Positions 5,789-13,056 of a stretch of DNA of 17,359 nt are shown in pieces. Source of the stretch: Geobacter sp. UBA1603 (GTDB lineage Bacteria; Desulfobacterota; Desulfuromonadia; Geobacterales; Pseudopelobacteraceae); contig DCNF01000101.1 of assembly GCA_002322035.1 (NCBI GenBank), positions 8,975 through 26,333 of the forward strand. Direction: 5' to 3'. Numbering within the stretch: position 1 is the stretch's first letter; the number at the start of each line of letters is the position of its first letter. Under the pieces are notes generated by a model. That model was not told where the DNA came from. It worked only from the letters and a program-made list of their open reading frames with translations, and did not search any database. Position numbers and translations under genes: made by a program.

Positions 5789-8092
5789 TCAGTATCGTTT
5801 TCTGCCGCCCGGCTTGTTGCGGCCGCTTTTGCCTGGAGAGGCGGGCTTGTTCACGGGGCCTGCGCCGGATCCCCGCCGGCTTCCGGCCGGTTTTTTCCCT
5901 CTGATCGGCACGCGGCGGTACTCCTCACCCGGGGGGACAGATGCCGGCGGATTGGCCGAAGCGCTGGCAGGGGTATGGCTGACCAGGACAAACTCGATCC
6001 GTCGTGTTCCGGGGTTGACAGCCGCAACTCTGACCCGCGCAGTATCGCCGATGCGGTAGATTTTTGCCAGGCGGTGTCCTGTCAGGCAATGGCGCTTTTC
6101 GTCATAGGCATACACGTCATCGGCCAGAGTGGAGATGTGAACCAGGCCCTCAACGAACAGTTCGTCAAGTTCCACGAAGAAACCGAAGCCGGTCACCCCG
6201 GCGATGCAGCCGTTGAACTCGTCACCGACATGTTTTTGCATATACTGAAGTTTCTTCATCTCCACCACGTCCCGCTCGGCCTCCATGGCGATCCGTTCAC
6301 GCCTGCTGGTGTGCTCGGCGGTTTCAGCCAGGTTTGCCGTGGCACTGGACAGCAGCACGTCTCCCCGTTTCCCTCCGCTGATCAGCGCTGTCAGGATACG
6401 GTGTACCACCAGGTCAGGATAGCGGCGGATCGGGGAGGTAAAGTGGCAGTAACAGCCGGAGGCCAAGCCGAAATGGCCCAGATTCTCGGCCGCGTAGCGG
6501 GCCTGTTTCATGCAGCGCAGGAGGGCATAATTGAGCATGCGCTCCTCGGGGCGTCCCTCGGCCTGGGCCAGTAGCCGCTGGATCTCGGCCGGATCAACCC
6601 GTTCGTCGACCAGTCTGAACTCATATCCGAAGCCGTAGATGAATTCCTGGAAGCTTTGCAGTTTGGCAGGATCCGGATTCTCATGGATGCGGTAGAGAAA
6701 CGGAGTGCTTGAGGAGCTTACAAAACGGGCCACCGCCTCATTGGCCGCCAGCATGAACTCTTCGATAAGTTGGTGGGCCAGATTCCGCTCGGCGCGGATG
6801 ATCCCTTCGGTCTGGCCGGTGAGGCCGATGATGATCTCCGGTTCGGGGAGGTCAAAATCAATGCTGCCCCGCTTTTTGCGCATGGCCATCAATATCAGAG
6901 CCAGCTCTTTCATCTCGGTCAGCATCGGCACGAGTGGGCGGTGCTGGTCAGAAACGTCGGAGTCATTGTCAACGATGACCTGCTTCACCGTCGTGTAGGT
7001 CAGGCGTGCGCTGCTCCTGATGACACTGTGGTAAAAGCGCGAATCAAGCATGTTGCCGGACAGGTCGAAAAGCATTTCGGCAGTCATGGTAAGCCGCTCC
7101 ACAGCCGGGTTGAGCGAGCAGATGCCGTTGGAAAGCCGCTCCGGCAGCATGGGGATGCAGCGGTCGGGGAAGTAGACCGAGGTCCCGCGCAGATAGGCAT
7201 CCCGGTCAAGCGGACTGCCCGGTTTTACATAGTGAGACACATCGGCGATTGAGACCCAGAGCCGGTAGGTGTCACCTTCGCGCCTGAGGGAGACGGCATC
7301 GTCGAAGTCGCGGGCGGTCTCGCCGTCGATGGTAACGGTCTGCATGCCGCGCAGATCGACGCGCCCCTGCAGGTCGCCGGATGCGATGGCCTCCGGAACC
7401 GCTTCGGCCTGGGCCAGGCATTCCTGCGAGAATTCGTGAGGCAGGCCGAAACGTCGGATGACCGACTGGACCTCGACGTCAGGGTCGTCCGGCCAGCCAA
7501 GAACTTCTACGATCTGCCCTGTTGCCGGCCGGCCGCCGGCCGGGTAGGAGGTCAGCTCCACAACCACCTGGTGGCCATCCTCGGCCCGTGCGCGTCCTGC
7601 GGGCGGGATGGAGACGATGATGCCGAGACGCGGATCATCGGGGATAACGACGGCCCCGCGACGGTTCTCTTCGTAGCGTCCGACGATGCGGGTGGTGGCG
7701 CGTTCGGCCACCTGGACCACCCGGCCGTCGCGCTTTCCGCCTCCCATGCGGCTCGGCCCGCTGGTTACTTCGACCAGGTCGCCATGCAGAGCACTGCCCA
7801 TGGCCCTGGAGGGGATGAAGATGTCTTCGCCTCCTCCAGCAGGGGTGACGAAGCCATACCCGTCCCGGTGAACGGATATGCGTCCGCTGACGGTCTGCTG
7901 TGTGCCTGATACGGCGTAGCTGTTTCCCTTGAGTCGCACAAGCTCCCCGCTGCCGGCCATGTCATCCAGAAGGTGTTTGAGTTCGCGCTTAATGTGCCGC
8001 CCGCCGAGCGAGCGCATAAGCCCGGCGAAGTGCAGCGGTCCGTTGTGCTGGCGGAGCAGGGCGATGATGAGTTTTTTGTTCAGCGGTGCCAT
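5789..8092 (-). CDS. rnr: ribonuclease R (3'-5' exoribonuclease, RNB family)
   Basis: 767-aa processive hydrolytic 3'-5' exoribonuclease that degrades structured RNA. Domain order is complete: N-terminal winged helix (about 1-65), cold-shock domain with GRISVHRDGYGFVTP (70-84), a second CSD-like region, and the RNB catalytic core with the metal-binding aspartates D256, D262, D264 and D265 in TIDGETARDFDDAVSL. Further on are YFPDRCIPMLPERLSNGICS (307-325), a C-terminal S1 domain (GDEFNGCIAGVTGFGFFVEL), and a basic Lys/Arg/Gly-rich tail. Length is close to the family norm (E. coli about 813). Start ATG 8092 has a CAGG element nearby. It heads the minus-strand cluster and is divergent from the M23 peptidase gene. 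Confidence 0.97.
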   Translation of the reverse strand: MAPLNKKLIIALLRQHNGPLHFAGLMRSLGGRHIKRELKHLLDDMAGSGELVRLKGNSYAVSGTQQTVSGRISVHRDGYGFVTPAGGGEDIFIPSRAMGSALHGDLVEVTSGPSRMGGGKRDGRVVQVAERATTRIVGRYEENRRGAVVIPDDPRLGIIVSIPPAGRARAEDGHQVVVELTSYPAGGRPATGQIVEVLGWPDDPDVEVQSVIRRFGLPHEFSQECLAQAEAVPEAIASGDLQGRVDLRGMQTVTIDGETARDFDDAVSLRREGDTYRLWVSIADVSHYVKPGSPLDRDAYLRGTSVYFPDRCIPMLPERLSNGICSLNPAVERLTMTAEMLFDLSGNMLDSRFYHSVIRSSARLTYTTVKQVIVDNDSDVSDQHRPLVPMLTEMKELALILMAMRKKRGSIDFDLPEPEIIIGLTGQTEGIIRAERNLAHQLIEEFMLAANEAVARFVSSSSTPFLYRIHENPDPAKLQSFQEFIYGFGYEFRLVDERVDPAEIQRLLAQAEGRPEERMLNYALLRCMKQARYAAENLGHFGLASGCYCHFTSPIRRYPDLVVHRILTALISGGKRGDVLLSSATANLAETAEHTSRRERIAMEAERDVVEMKKLQYMQKHVGDEFNGCIAGVTGFGFFVELDELFVEGLVHISTLADDVYAYDEKRHCLTGHRLAKIYRIGDTARVRVAAVNPGTRRIEFVLVSHTPASASANPPASVPPGEEYRRVPIRGKKPAGSRRGSGAGPVNKPASPGKSGRNKPGGRKRY

Positions 8093-8112
8093 GATTGTAA
8101 CCTGATTGAGTG

Positions 8113-8141
8113 TTGTGCCGCAGGTGGCTGAATGATATGCT
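8113..8141 (+). promoter_or_regulatory. weak candidate promoter for the M23 peptidase gene
   Basis: TTGTGC (8113-8118), 17-bp spacer and TATGCT (8136-8141) lie in the divergent gap between rnr and the peptidase, about 50 bp upstream of the chosen GTG. Both hexamers are imperfect, so this is only a motif match. Confidence 0.3.
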
Positions 8142-8189
8142 GATCATAACGGTTTGGCCACATCTTATTTTTTCATTTCCGGACGCCCA

Positions 8190-8948
8190 GTGAAGATAAT
8201 CCTCTGCCTGTTGGCCCTTATTTTGGTTCCCTGCCTCGCACCTGCCGCCGATGAATCTGCCCCGGAACTGCTGGAACTGATCGAATCGGTCCAGTCATCG
8301 GCCGTCGGTCTTGACCGTCTGATGAAGGAGATTCGGGACGGAAGGGCAGGGGGCGCTGCCGCCCGCACTCCGCTGATCAGGCTTCTTGATGAGGCTGCCA
8401 GGCAGTATTACCGGTCTGGCGGAGGCGATGCGCCGCGTTCGTCCTGGGTCTTCCCGGTCGCCGGCCGGGATGTCCGGGCGATCACCGGCGGTCGACGGCA
8501 CGGCTATCGTGCCCAAGGGTACGATTTCTTTTCCGGAAACCGTCACGGCGGTCATCCGTCGCTGGATATCTTCATTCGTGATCGGGATCAGGATTGCAGC
8601 GATGACGGGACCGGAGAGCCGGTGTCGGTCCTCTCCATGACGGCCGGCGTTGTCATTTCGGCCGAGCAATTATGGGAACAGGGAAGCAGGCTGCGGGGCG
8701 GAAACTATCTCTGGGTCTACGATCCGGGCAGCGGCCTGCTGGTCTACTATGCCCACAATCAGCGCCTGCTGGTCCGGGTGGGAGATCTGGTCCGGCCGGG
8801 CGATGTGATCGCCACCGTGGGGCGGAGCGGCTGGAACGCCGCCAAGCGCCGCTCGCCGACTCATCTGCACCTGACGGTGATTGACGCGGCTGGCGGGCGG
8901 TTTACTCCGGTCGATGTCTACCGCGATCTGCGCGCCTTGTCCCGTTAG
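8190..8948 (+). CDS. exported M23-family zinc metallopeptidase (LytM-like)
   Basis: About 252 aa. A Sec-type signal peptide (KIILCLLALILVPCLAPA) is followed by a short helical region and a C-terminal M23/LytM domain. The zinc ligands are visible: H122 and D126 in GGHPSLDIF and H227 in THLHL, with H225 the catalytic-type His; YYAHN (H189) and GDLVRPGDVIATVGRSG are also family features. Such enzymes cut peptidoglycan stem-peptide cross-links; an active-site-complete enzyme is expected here, unlike degenerate EnvC/NlpD-type regulators. The frame opens at a TTG at 8154, but no ribosome site lies there and it would put a polar stretch before the signal peptide. I prefer GTG at 8190, though its GGA element is modest. 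It converges with the methyltransferase gene. Confidence 0.87.
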   Translation: MKIILCLLALILVPCLAPAADESAPELLELIESVQSSAVGLDRLMKEIRDGRAGGAAARTPLIRLLDEAARQYYRSGGGDAPRSSWVFPVAGRDVRAITGGRRHGYRAQGYDFFSGNRHGGHPSLDIFIRDRDQDCSDDGTGEPVSVLSMTAGVVISAEQLWEQGSRLRGGNYLWVYDPGSGLLVYYAHNQRLLVRVGDLVRPGDVIATVGRSGWNAAKRRSPTHLHLTVIDAAGGRFTPVDVYRDLRALSR

Positions 8949-8980
8949 GCATATCAGCTGCTGCAGGTACCCTGCCGTGC

Positions 8981-9559
8981 CTAGTGCGGCCCCGCTTTCC
9001 TGAACATCACCCGCGCTGTCGGCATTTCACCGTTGTCAGACTCTTCGTGGAACACCATGTCGCCGTCATAGCCGGCAAACAGCTGCTCAAGCTCGCCGGG
9101 CCGAAGCAGGTATGAGGGGGTGTGCGACAGCAGCAGCGCGGGGGTTTCCATGATCGTGTCGAACAGCAGGACCCCGCCCGGATTCAGCACGGCAATTTCT
9201 GCCGGAATCAATCCCCGAATCAGAAAATTAAAATTGATTACCAGATCGTAACATCCCGTCAGGGCCTGCCGGTCAAGGTCCACTCTCCGGAAATCAATGG
9301 CCAGCCCCCGGTCGGTTGCCTGTTGCGCCCCCTTTTCCAGACCGGTGTCAGAAATATCGAGTGCGGTGACCTGAAAGCCCCGCTCGGCAAGAAACAGGCT
9401 GTTGCGCCCTTCTCCGCAGGCAATATCAAGCGCCTTTCGCCCCCTCACAAGCGATTCCACCTGATTAATCATGCGCTTCAGAAACGGTGACGGGGCGCGG
9501 CCAAGATAGCTGTCCTGCGATGCATACCTGCGGTTCCACTTTTCCCGGTCGGTTTCCAT
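8981..9559 (-). CDS. class I SAM-dependent methyltransferase (TehB/UbiE-like small type)
   Basis: 192-aa Rossmann-fold methyltransferase. Motif I is clear (ALDIACGEGRNSLFLAERG, residues 43-61, SAM-binding), followed by the acidic end of strand 2 (VTALDIS, 64-70), the adenine-side D in FRRVDLD, and a motif-IV-like YDLVINFNFL. The N-terminal METDREKWNRRYA pattern resembles the small TehB-type methyltransferases annotated for tellurite or thiopurine resistance, but the substrate cannot be read from sequence. An open frame extends 31 codons upstream; ATG 9559 is chosen because GGGGAGG sits 7 nt before it and homology-like sequence begins there. A near-perfect 32-bp palindrome lies immediately upstream of this ribosome site, suggesting control by a dimeric regulator or by an mRNA hairpin. 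Confidence 0.88.
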   Translation of the reverse strand: METDREKWNRRYASQDSYLGRAPSPFLKRMINQVESLVRGRKALDIACGEGRNSLFLAERGFQVTALDISDTGLEKGAQQATDRGLAIDFRRVDLDRQALTGCYDLVINFNFLIRGLIPAEIAVLNPGGVLLFDTIMETPALLLSHTPSYLLRPGELEQLFAGYDGDMVFHEESDNGEMPTARVMFRKAGPH

Positions 9560-9574
9560 CTGTTTTCCTCCCCT

Positions 9575-9606
9575 CGCACTATTTTGCAATTGTGCAAAAC
9601 AGTGCG
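9575..9606. repeat. 32-bp near-perfect palindrome, operator candidate
   Basis: CGCACT, a mismatch, TTTTGCA, loop ATTG, TGCAAAA, a mismatch, AGTGCG: 13 of 14 arm positions pair. The core reads TTTTGC-AATTGT-GCAAAA (9582-9599). It overlaps the 5' leader of the methyltransferase just before its ribosome site. It could be protein-bound DNA or an RNA hairpin. Confidence 0.7.
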
Positions 9607-9740
9607 CTCGATCTTTTTGCATTTTTGCGATGCCCTGGCAATTGATATTCAACTATATGAAAAAATTAACTATATGGCATTTGAAGCCTGTGAATGACGG
9701 CCATCAGGTCGGGGCATCGCCTAATCGTGCCGATCCCGGG

Positions 9741-9763
9741 TTTTTCGCACAATTGCAAAAAAA
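9741..9763. repeat. second copy of the palindrome, possible upstream activator site
   Basis: TTTTTCGC-ACAATT-GCAAAAAAA: the same 6-bp centre in inverse orientation and the same GCAAAA arm as the palindrome at 9582-9599, with one arm mismatch. GCACAATTGCAAAA (9747-9760) is an exact inverted copy of 9582-9595. It lies about 120 bp upstream of the expected start of the sigma-54-type promoter, a usual distance for an enhancer-binding activator. Confidence 0.5.
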
Positions 9764-9845
9764 GTGGGTAAGTCACGGGAAATTATGGCCATCAACATTT
9801 TCAAGTACCTTAATTTAAAAGGCTATTTATTGTTAAGGCCATGTT

Positions 9846-9861
9846 TGGCACAACCTGTGCT
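9846..9861 (+). promoter_or_regulatory. sigma-54 (RpoN)-type -24/-12 promoter
   Basis: TGGCAC, five bases, GTGCT: GG at 9847-9848 and GC at 9859-9860 are separated by exactly 10 bases, as required for sigma-54. It matches the TGGCAC-N5-TTGCW consensus except for G in place of the first T. The expected start is near 9872, about 27 nt before the first gene of the transporter operon. An enhancer-binding protein would be required; none is encoded in the window. Confidence 0.6.
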
Positions 9862-9898
9862 GTATACGATAACCGAATGCCACCACGCGAGGGTCTTA

Positions 9899-10090
9899 AT
9901 GGGAAAAACCGACATCTGCCCCTTCTACGGCAAGAATGACGATTATTGTGACGTGGGGTGCGAATACATCTCCCCCCACGATGTGAACATGATTATCCGG
10001 TATTGCAGCGGCCGCTACGGGGAGTGCGCCAAATATCTTGAACTGGCCGACCGCTTTCCGGGCGAACTGGGTGAACTGGTCAAGTGCTGA
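9899..10090 (+). CDS. small six-cysteine protein, putative metal- or Fe-S-binding
   Basis: 63-aa cytoplasmic-type protein of no family I recognise. Its six cysteines are C7, C17, C21, C36, C43 and C63, giving CX9CX3CX14CX6C plus a C-terminal Cys. The blocks ICPFYGKNDDYC, GCEYISPHDV and YCSGRYGECAKY read as a compact metal- or cluster-binding, or disulphide-bonded, domain. There is no signal peptide or membrane span. An open frame extends 45 codons upstream, but it would run across the sigma-54-type promoter; ATG 9899 has GAGGG six bases before it and starts the Cys domain. First gene of the operon. Its presence ahead of transporter genes suggests a sensory or regulatory accessory role (inference). 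Confidence 0.8.
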   Translation: MGKTDICPFYGKNDDYCDVGCEYISPHDVNMIIRYCSGRYGECAKYLELADRFPGELGELVKC

Positions 10091-10125
10091 AAATCTTATA
10101 CACCACGAGCGGAAAGGAAAAAACC

Positions 10126-10248
10126 ATGTTTTATCATCTGGCCCAGAGTATTGACGGATTTCAGGCCGGCCTGGCACTGACGGTTTCAACACTGTTCATT
10201 ATACTCACACTGGCAAAGGAGAAGCGAGATGAGCGAAAGAGAGCTTGA
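10126..10248 (+). CDS. 40-aa single-span membrane protein
   Basis: A very small frame, read directly from the sequence: MFYHLAQSIDGF, a hydrophobic segment QAGLALTVSTLFIILTLA (about 13-30), then a highly basic tail KEKRDERKRA. One transmembrane helix with the positive tail inside is predicted. AAGGA lies about 8 nt upstream of the ATG, and the last 20 nt overlap the next gene, whose ribosome site is inside this frame, so coupling is likely. Small single-span proteins next to transporters are often accessory subunits; that role is inferred. It would be missed by a 60-codon cut-off. Confidence 0.68.
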   Translation: MFYHLAQSIDGFQAGLALTVSTLFIILTLAKEKRDERKRA

Positions 10249-10480
10249 ACTGCTGCAGAGGATCGAGGAACTGGAACGCCATACCTGGCGTAACAGTGCC
10301 ATTCTGCGTTCTGTGGCCATGGTGGCTTTTACGGCACTGATCGGCATAGTGGTCGCCTCGGGTGTGGTCGGCGGTGGTCGCGGGAGCCACTGGTCCGGCC
10401 CGGCCTGGAATACCATGTGGCTGTATGGCCTGTTTGCCGCGAATGCGGTGTCCATGTTCTGGACGACTCATAAAGAATAA
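10229..10480 (+). CDS. 83-aa membrane protein with polar N-terminal helix
   Basis: The N-terminus is polar and likely helical or coiled (ERELELLQRIEELERHTW, 3-20). Two hydrophobic spans follow (about 25-47, ending in GVVGGGRG, and about 57-77, containing NTMWLYGLFAANAVSMFW), and the protein ends THKE. I recognise no family. AAAGGAG sits six to seven bases upstream of the ATG, inside the preceding 40-aa gene. It lies 20 bp before the 349-aa membrane protein gene. Probably a small subunit or assembly partner of the membrane complex or transporter encoded downstream (inference). Confidence 0.8.
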   Translation: MSERELELLQRIEELERHTWRNSAILRSVAMVAFTALIGIVVASGVVGGGRGSHWSGPAWNTMWLYGLFAANAVSMFWTTHKE

Positions 10481-10500
10481 CTCACGGAGGATATTTACCC

Positions 10501-11550
10501 ATGCCGATGAAACTATCTCACGCAATCATGCTCCTGGCGGTCTGTGTTGTCTGCGCTGCCTTCAATATGCAACTCTTCGGCGGTCTCGATGAGATGATGG
10601 GCGATCAGTACTGGGTCGTCGACACCACCCAGGGTGATCATGGCTGGTACGCCATGGGTCTGCTGCCGCATGTCAAGAAGGTCCCCAAGGATGTTGTCAA
10701 AGCGGCCAATACCGATGCCGACCCGGCCAATGACTATATCATCTATGCCCAGAGCGGCGACTTTGCCGGCAAGTCGACCTATGGCATCTGCTTCGGCATC
10801 CCGCTGATCATGTATCTGATCTGGTTCGCCTTCATTATCGGATTTCCGGACCGGGTCGATCCCTATCTGCTGCCGCGCAAGATTTTTACCATCACGGTGA
10901 TTATCGCCTGCTCGGTGATTGCCAACCTCTTCCTGATGCGCATCGCCGGCGATTTTGCCCGTGAGCCGATGGCCCGCATTGCCAATGTGGCCGGCAACCA
11001 TGCCTCGCTGCTCTTCCATAATGCCGGCATCTGGTTCGCCATCCTTTTCTCGGCGCTTGGCACCCACAGCCACTCTTATGATGAGGTGAAAGCCCCGGAC
11101 AGCCGCAACTGGCAGACCCAAGCCAATGAGAAATTCAACTGGCTCTTCGTCATGCTGGGTATCGTCACAGTACTGGAAGTTGCATTGGTAAAGAACAAGC
11201 TGGCCCTTCCTGACGCAGCCGTCGATTACTCGGTCTGGATCATCTGGGTGGTGATCTTCATGCGTATGTACGGGTTCTCCCCCAAATACTGGATCAAGCG
11301 TCCCACCGGCATCGCCATTATGCTTGTCGGTACGCTTTTGACCCTGCCGGTTTTCTATATGCTTGAGCGGGTGACGGGCAGCCTGGGTGCAGGCTTCGCA
11401 TCGCCGATCCTGGCCAAAGCTCTTGGCGCGGAAAACCAGAACGTGGGGCTGTCGCTGATGGTTTCGATCTATCTTGTCTTCTGGATGGAGTTTGCCGCAG
11501 CCATCCGCATGAACGGCCCGATCAAGAAGGCCGTAACCCAGAAATACTAG
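10501..11550 (+). CDS. polytopic membrane protein of unknown family
   Basis: 349 aa with roughly eight predicted spans: about 5-22, 97-118, 128-150, 168-190, 214-232, 244-263, 273-293 and 318-341. Between the first two spans lies an extracytoplasmic-type domain of about 75 aa (GDQYWVVDTTQGDHGWYAMG onward). Notable are the histidines in NHASLLFHNAGIWFA (around 167-181) and the HSHSYDEV loop that follows, possible metal, haem or proton-transfer sites, though this is only speculation. I do not recognise the family. The ATG at 10501 has GGAGG ten bases upstream; ATG 10507 is an alternative. It lies 18 bp before the MFS gene, so the two products probably act together. Confidence 0.88.
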   Translation: MPMKLSHAIMLLAVCVVCAAFNMQLFGGLDEMMGDQYWVVDTTQGDHGWYAMGLLPHVKKVPKDVVKAANTDADPANDYIIYAQSGDFAGKSTYGICFGIPLIMYLIWFAFIIGFPDRVDPYLLPRKIFTITVIIACSVIANLFLMRIAGDFAREPMARIANVAGNHASLLFHNAGIWFAILFSALGTHSHSYDEVKAPDSRNWQTQANEKFNWLFVMLGIVTVLEVALVKNKLALPDAAVDYSVWIIWVVIFMRMYGFSPKYWIKRPTGIAIMLVGTLLTLPVFYMLERVTGSLGAGFASPILAKALGAENQNVGLSLMVSIYLVFWMEFAAAIRMNGPIKKAVTQKY

Positions 11551-11568
11551 GCCGGGGGGATACTGCCA

Positions 11569-12933
11569 ATGAACGAAATCAAGAACAAAGGCTGGAACGT
11601 TGTCACGGCCGGCCTTGCCATCAACCTGGCGCTCGGCGTCCTCTACGCCTGGAGCATCTTCAAGGGGGCCATCAAGGCCTCGATCGAAAAGGGTGGTCCC
11701 GACGCCTTCCAGTGGGATGTGGCCTCGATCAATGACCCCTATGCCGTCTGCTGTCTGGCCTTCGCCTTTTCGATGATCCTGGCCGGAAAATGTCAGGACA
11801 AAATCGGCCCGGCCCGAACCGCCCTGATCGGTGGCATCCTGGTCGGTGCAGGCTTCATGCTGATGGCATTCTCCAGCAGCTACGCAGCCTGGGTCACCGG
11901 CTTCGGCATCCTGGCCGGCAGCGGTTTCGGCTTCGGCTACTCTGCGGCAACACCGCCGGCGCTGAAGTGGTTCTCGCCGTCCAAGACCGGCCTGATTGCC
12001 GGAATCGTCGTGGCCGGATTCGGCATCGCTCCGGTCTACATCGCACCGCTCTCCTCCTACCTGATCGGCGCCTACGGCATCCCCAAGGCGATGCTGTTTT
12101 TGGGGATCGGCTTCACTGTGGTGGTCTGCGGCCTCTCCTTCCTGCTGATCAACCCTCCCCAGGGCTATGTGCCGGCCGAGCCGACTGACCCAGGCCCGGT
12201 GGCCAAAATGAACGCCTCGAAACCGGCCGTCAACGCCACGGTCAGTGAGATGCTGCGCAACTACAAGTTCTACGTCCTCTGGGTTGCTTTCTTTATCGGT
12301 TCCGGCGCCGGCCTGATGGTGATCGGCAGCGTGGCCGGCCTGGCCAAGAAGAGCATGGGGCCCATGGCCTTTGTGGCCGTTGCCATCATGGCTCTCGGCA
12401 ATGCCGGCGGCCGTGTCGTGGCCGGTATCCTCTCCGACAAAATAGGCCGCCGGGCAACGCTCTTCATCATGCTGGCCCTGCAGGCGCTGATGATGTTCAT
12501 CGCCATGGCGGTGATCAATACCGGCAGCGCTGTGCTGCTGGTGCTCCTGGCGACTTTCATCGGTTTCAATTACGGTTCGAACCTGTGTCTTTTCCCTTCG
12601 TTCGCCAAGGATTACTGGGGCACAAAGAACTACGGCCTCAACTACGGCACGCTGTTTACAGCCTGGGGCGTGGGCGGATTCGTGATGGGCAAGGTTTCAG
12701 AGATGATCAACGCACAGCCCGGAGGGCTTGGTAAATCGTTCATGCTGTCCGGCATCCTTCTGGCCGGCGGTGCAGCACTCACGATCTTCCTGGCCGAACT
12801 GAAGCCGGCTAGCGCTGAAAACCAGCAGCCTTCCCAGTGGAAGGAGTTCTGGTCGGAGTTCATGCTGGGAGCCAAGGTGTTTGCCGGCTTCGAGCAGGCG
12901 CAGATTCGCGTCCCCCGCGAGATGCGCGCCTAG
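11569..12933 (+). CDS. OFA (oxalate/formate antiporter-like) family MFS transporter
   Basis: 454 aa, 12 predicted transmembrane spans. The N-terminal NKGWNVVTAGLAINLALGVLY followed by WSIFKG is typical of OFA-type MFS carriers. MFS loop signatures occur twice: GKCQDKIGPARTAL (73-86) after TM2 and GILSDKIGRRATL (about 286-298) after TM8. Family members exchange small organic acids such as oxalate, formate, pyruvate or lactate; the substrate here is unknown. A long C-terminal cytoplasmic tail (about 35 aa, ending QIRVPREMRA) follows the last span. GGGGGGA lies 8-9 nt before the ATG. Last gene of the sigma-54-type operon, ended by the hairpin at 12980-13009. Substrate might be guessed from co-transcription, but no metabolic enzyme is in the operon. 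Confidence 0.92.
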   Translation: MNEIKNKGWNVVTAGLAINLALGVLYAWSIFKGAIKASIEKGGPDAFQWDVASINDPYAVCCLAFAFSMILAGKCQDKIGPARTALIGGILVGAGFMLMAFSSSYAAWVTGFGILAGSGFGFGYSAATPPALKWFSPSKTGLIAGIVVAGFGIAPVYIAPLSSYLIGAYGIPKAMLFLGIGFTVVVCGLSFLLINPPQGYVPAEPTDPGPVAKMNASKPAVNATVSEMLRNYKFYVLWVAFFIGSGAGLMVIGSVAGLAKKSMGPMAFVAVAIMALGNAGGRVVAGILSDKIGRRATLFIMLALQALMMFIAMAVINTGSAVLLVLLATFIGFNYGSNLCLFPSFAKDYWGTKNYGLNYGTLFTAWGVGGFVMGKVSEMINAQPGGLGKSFMLSGILLAGGAALTIFLAELKPASAENQQPSQWKEFWSEFMLGAKVFAGFEQAQIRVPREMRA

Positions 12934-12979
12934 CAGCACCTTATTGCAGCCATACGGCACTGTTTACTGCCATGAACAG

Positions 12980-13009
12980 GAACGCCCCGCGGGAAACCGC
13001 GGGGCGTTC
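12980..13009. terminator. 13-bp perfect GAAA-tetraloop hairpin between convergent genes
   Basis: The arms 12980-12992 and 12997-13009 (GAACGCCCCGCGG / CCGCGGGGCGTTC) pair fully around GAAA. It lies between the convergent transporter operon and the PAS gene and could stop transcription from both sides. A long U tract is missing on either strand, so it may act as a 3'-end-protecting or factor-assisted terminator. Confidence 0.65.
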
Positions 13010-13056
13010 GAATGTGTTGGACGGTCCGCTACAACCGGAACTCGACAAAATGACTG

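Larger units (their letters stand above)
9560..9898. other. 339-bp AT-rich divergent intergenic region
   Basis: No convincing gene. It separates the minus-strand methyltransferase from the plus-strand transporter operon. Contents: a 32-bp palindrome next to the methyltransferase (9575-9606), a second copy of its core (9741-9763), an inverted 9-mer GCGATGCCC (9627-9635) / GGGCATCGC (9712-9720), a CCTTAA (9808-9813) / TTAAGG (9833-9838) inverted repeat, and a sigma-54-type promoter (9846-9861). The TTTTGCA heptamer also recurs at 9615-9621. The density of paired repeats suggests a regulatory region. Confidence 0.7.

Noticed and set aside
5786..6574. 262-codon plus-strand frame and others opposite rnr (e.g. 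7436-7909)
   Set aside because: RNase R with catalytic aspartates occupies the minus strand; the antisense frames show no domain or signal.
9582..9760. 179-bp segment with inverted end repeats as a MITE or transposon remnant
   Set aside because: The ends repeat in inverse orientation, but no target duplication is visible and the inner part is not symmetric beyond a 9-mer. Each end is itself a palindrome, which favours regulator sites.
9764..9898. 45-codon N-terminal extension of the six-Cys protein
   Set aside because: It would be transcribed only from upstream of the sigma-54-type promoter, lacks a ribosome site, and the good GAGGG sits before ATG 9899.
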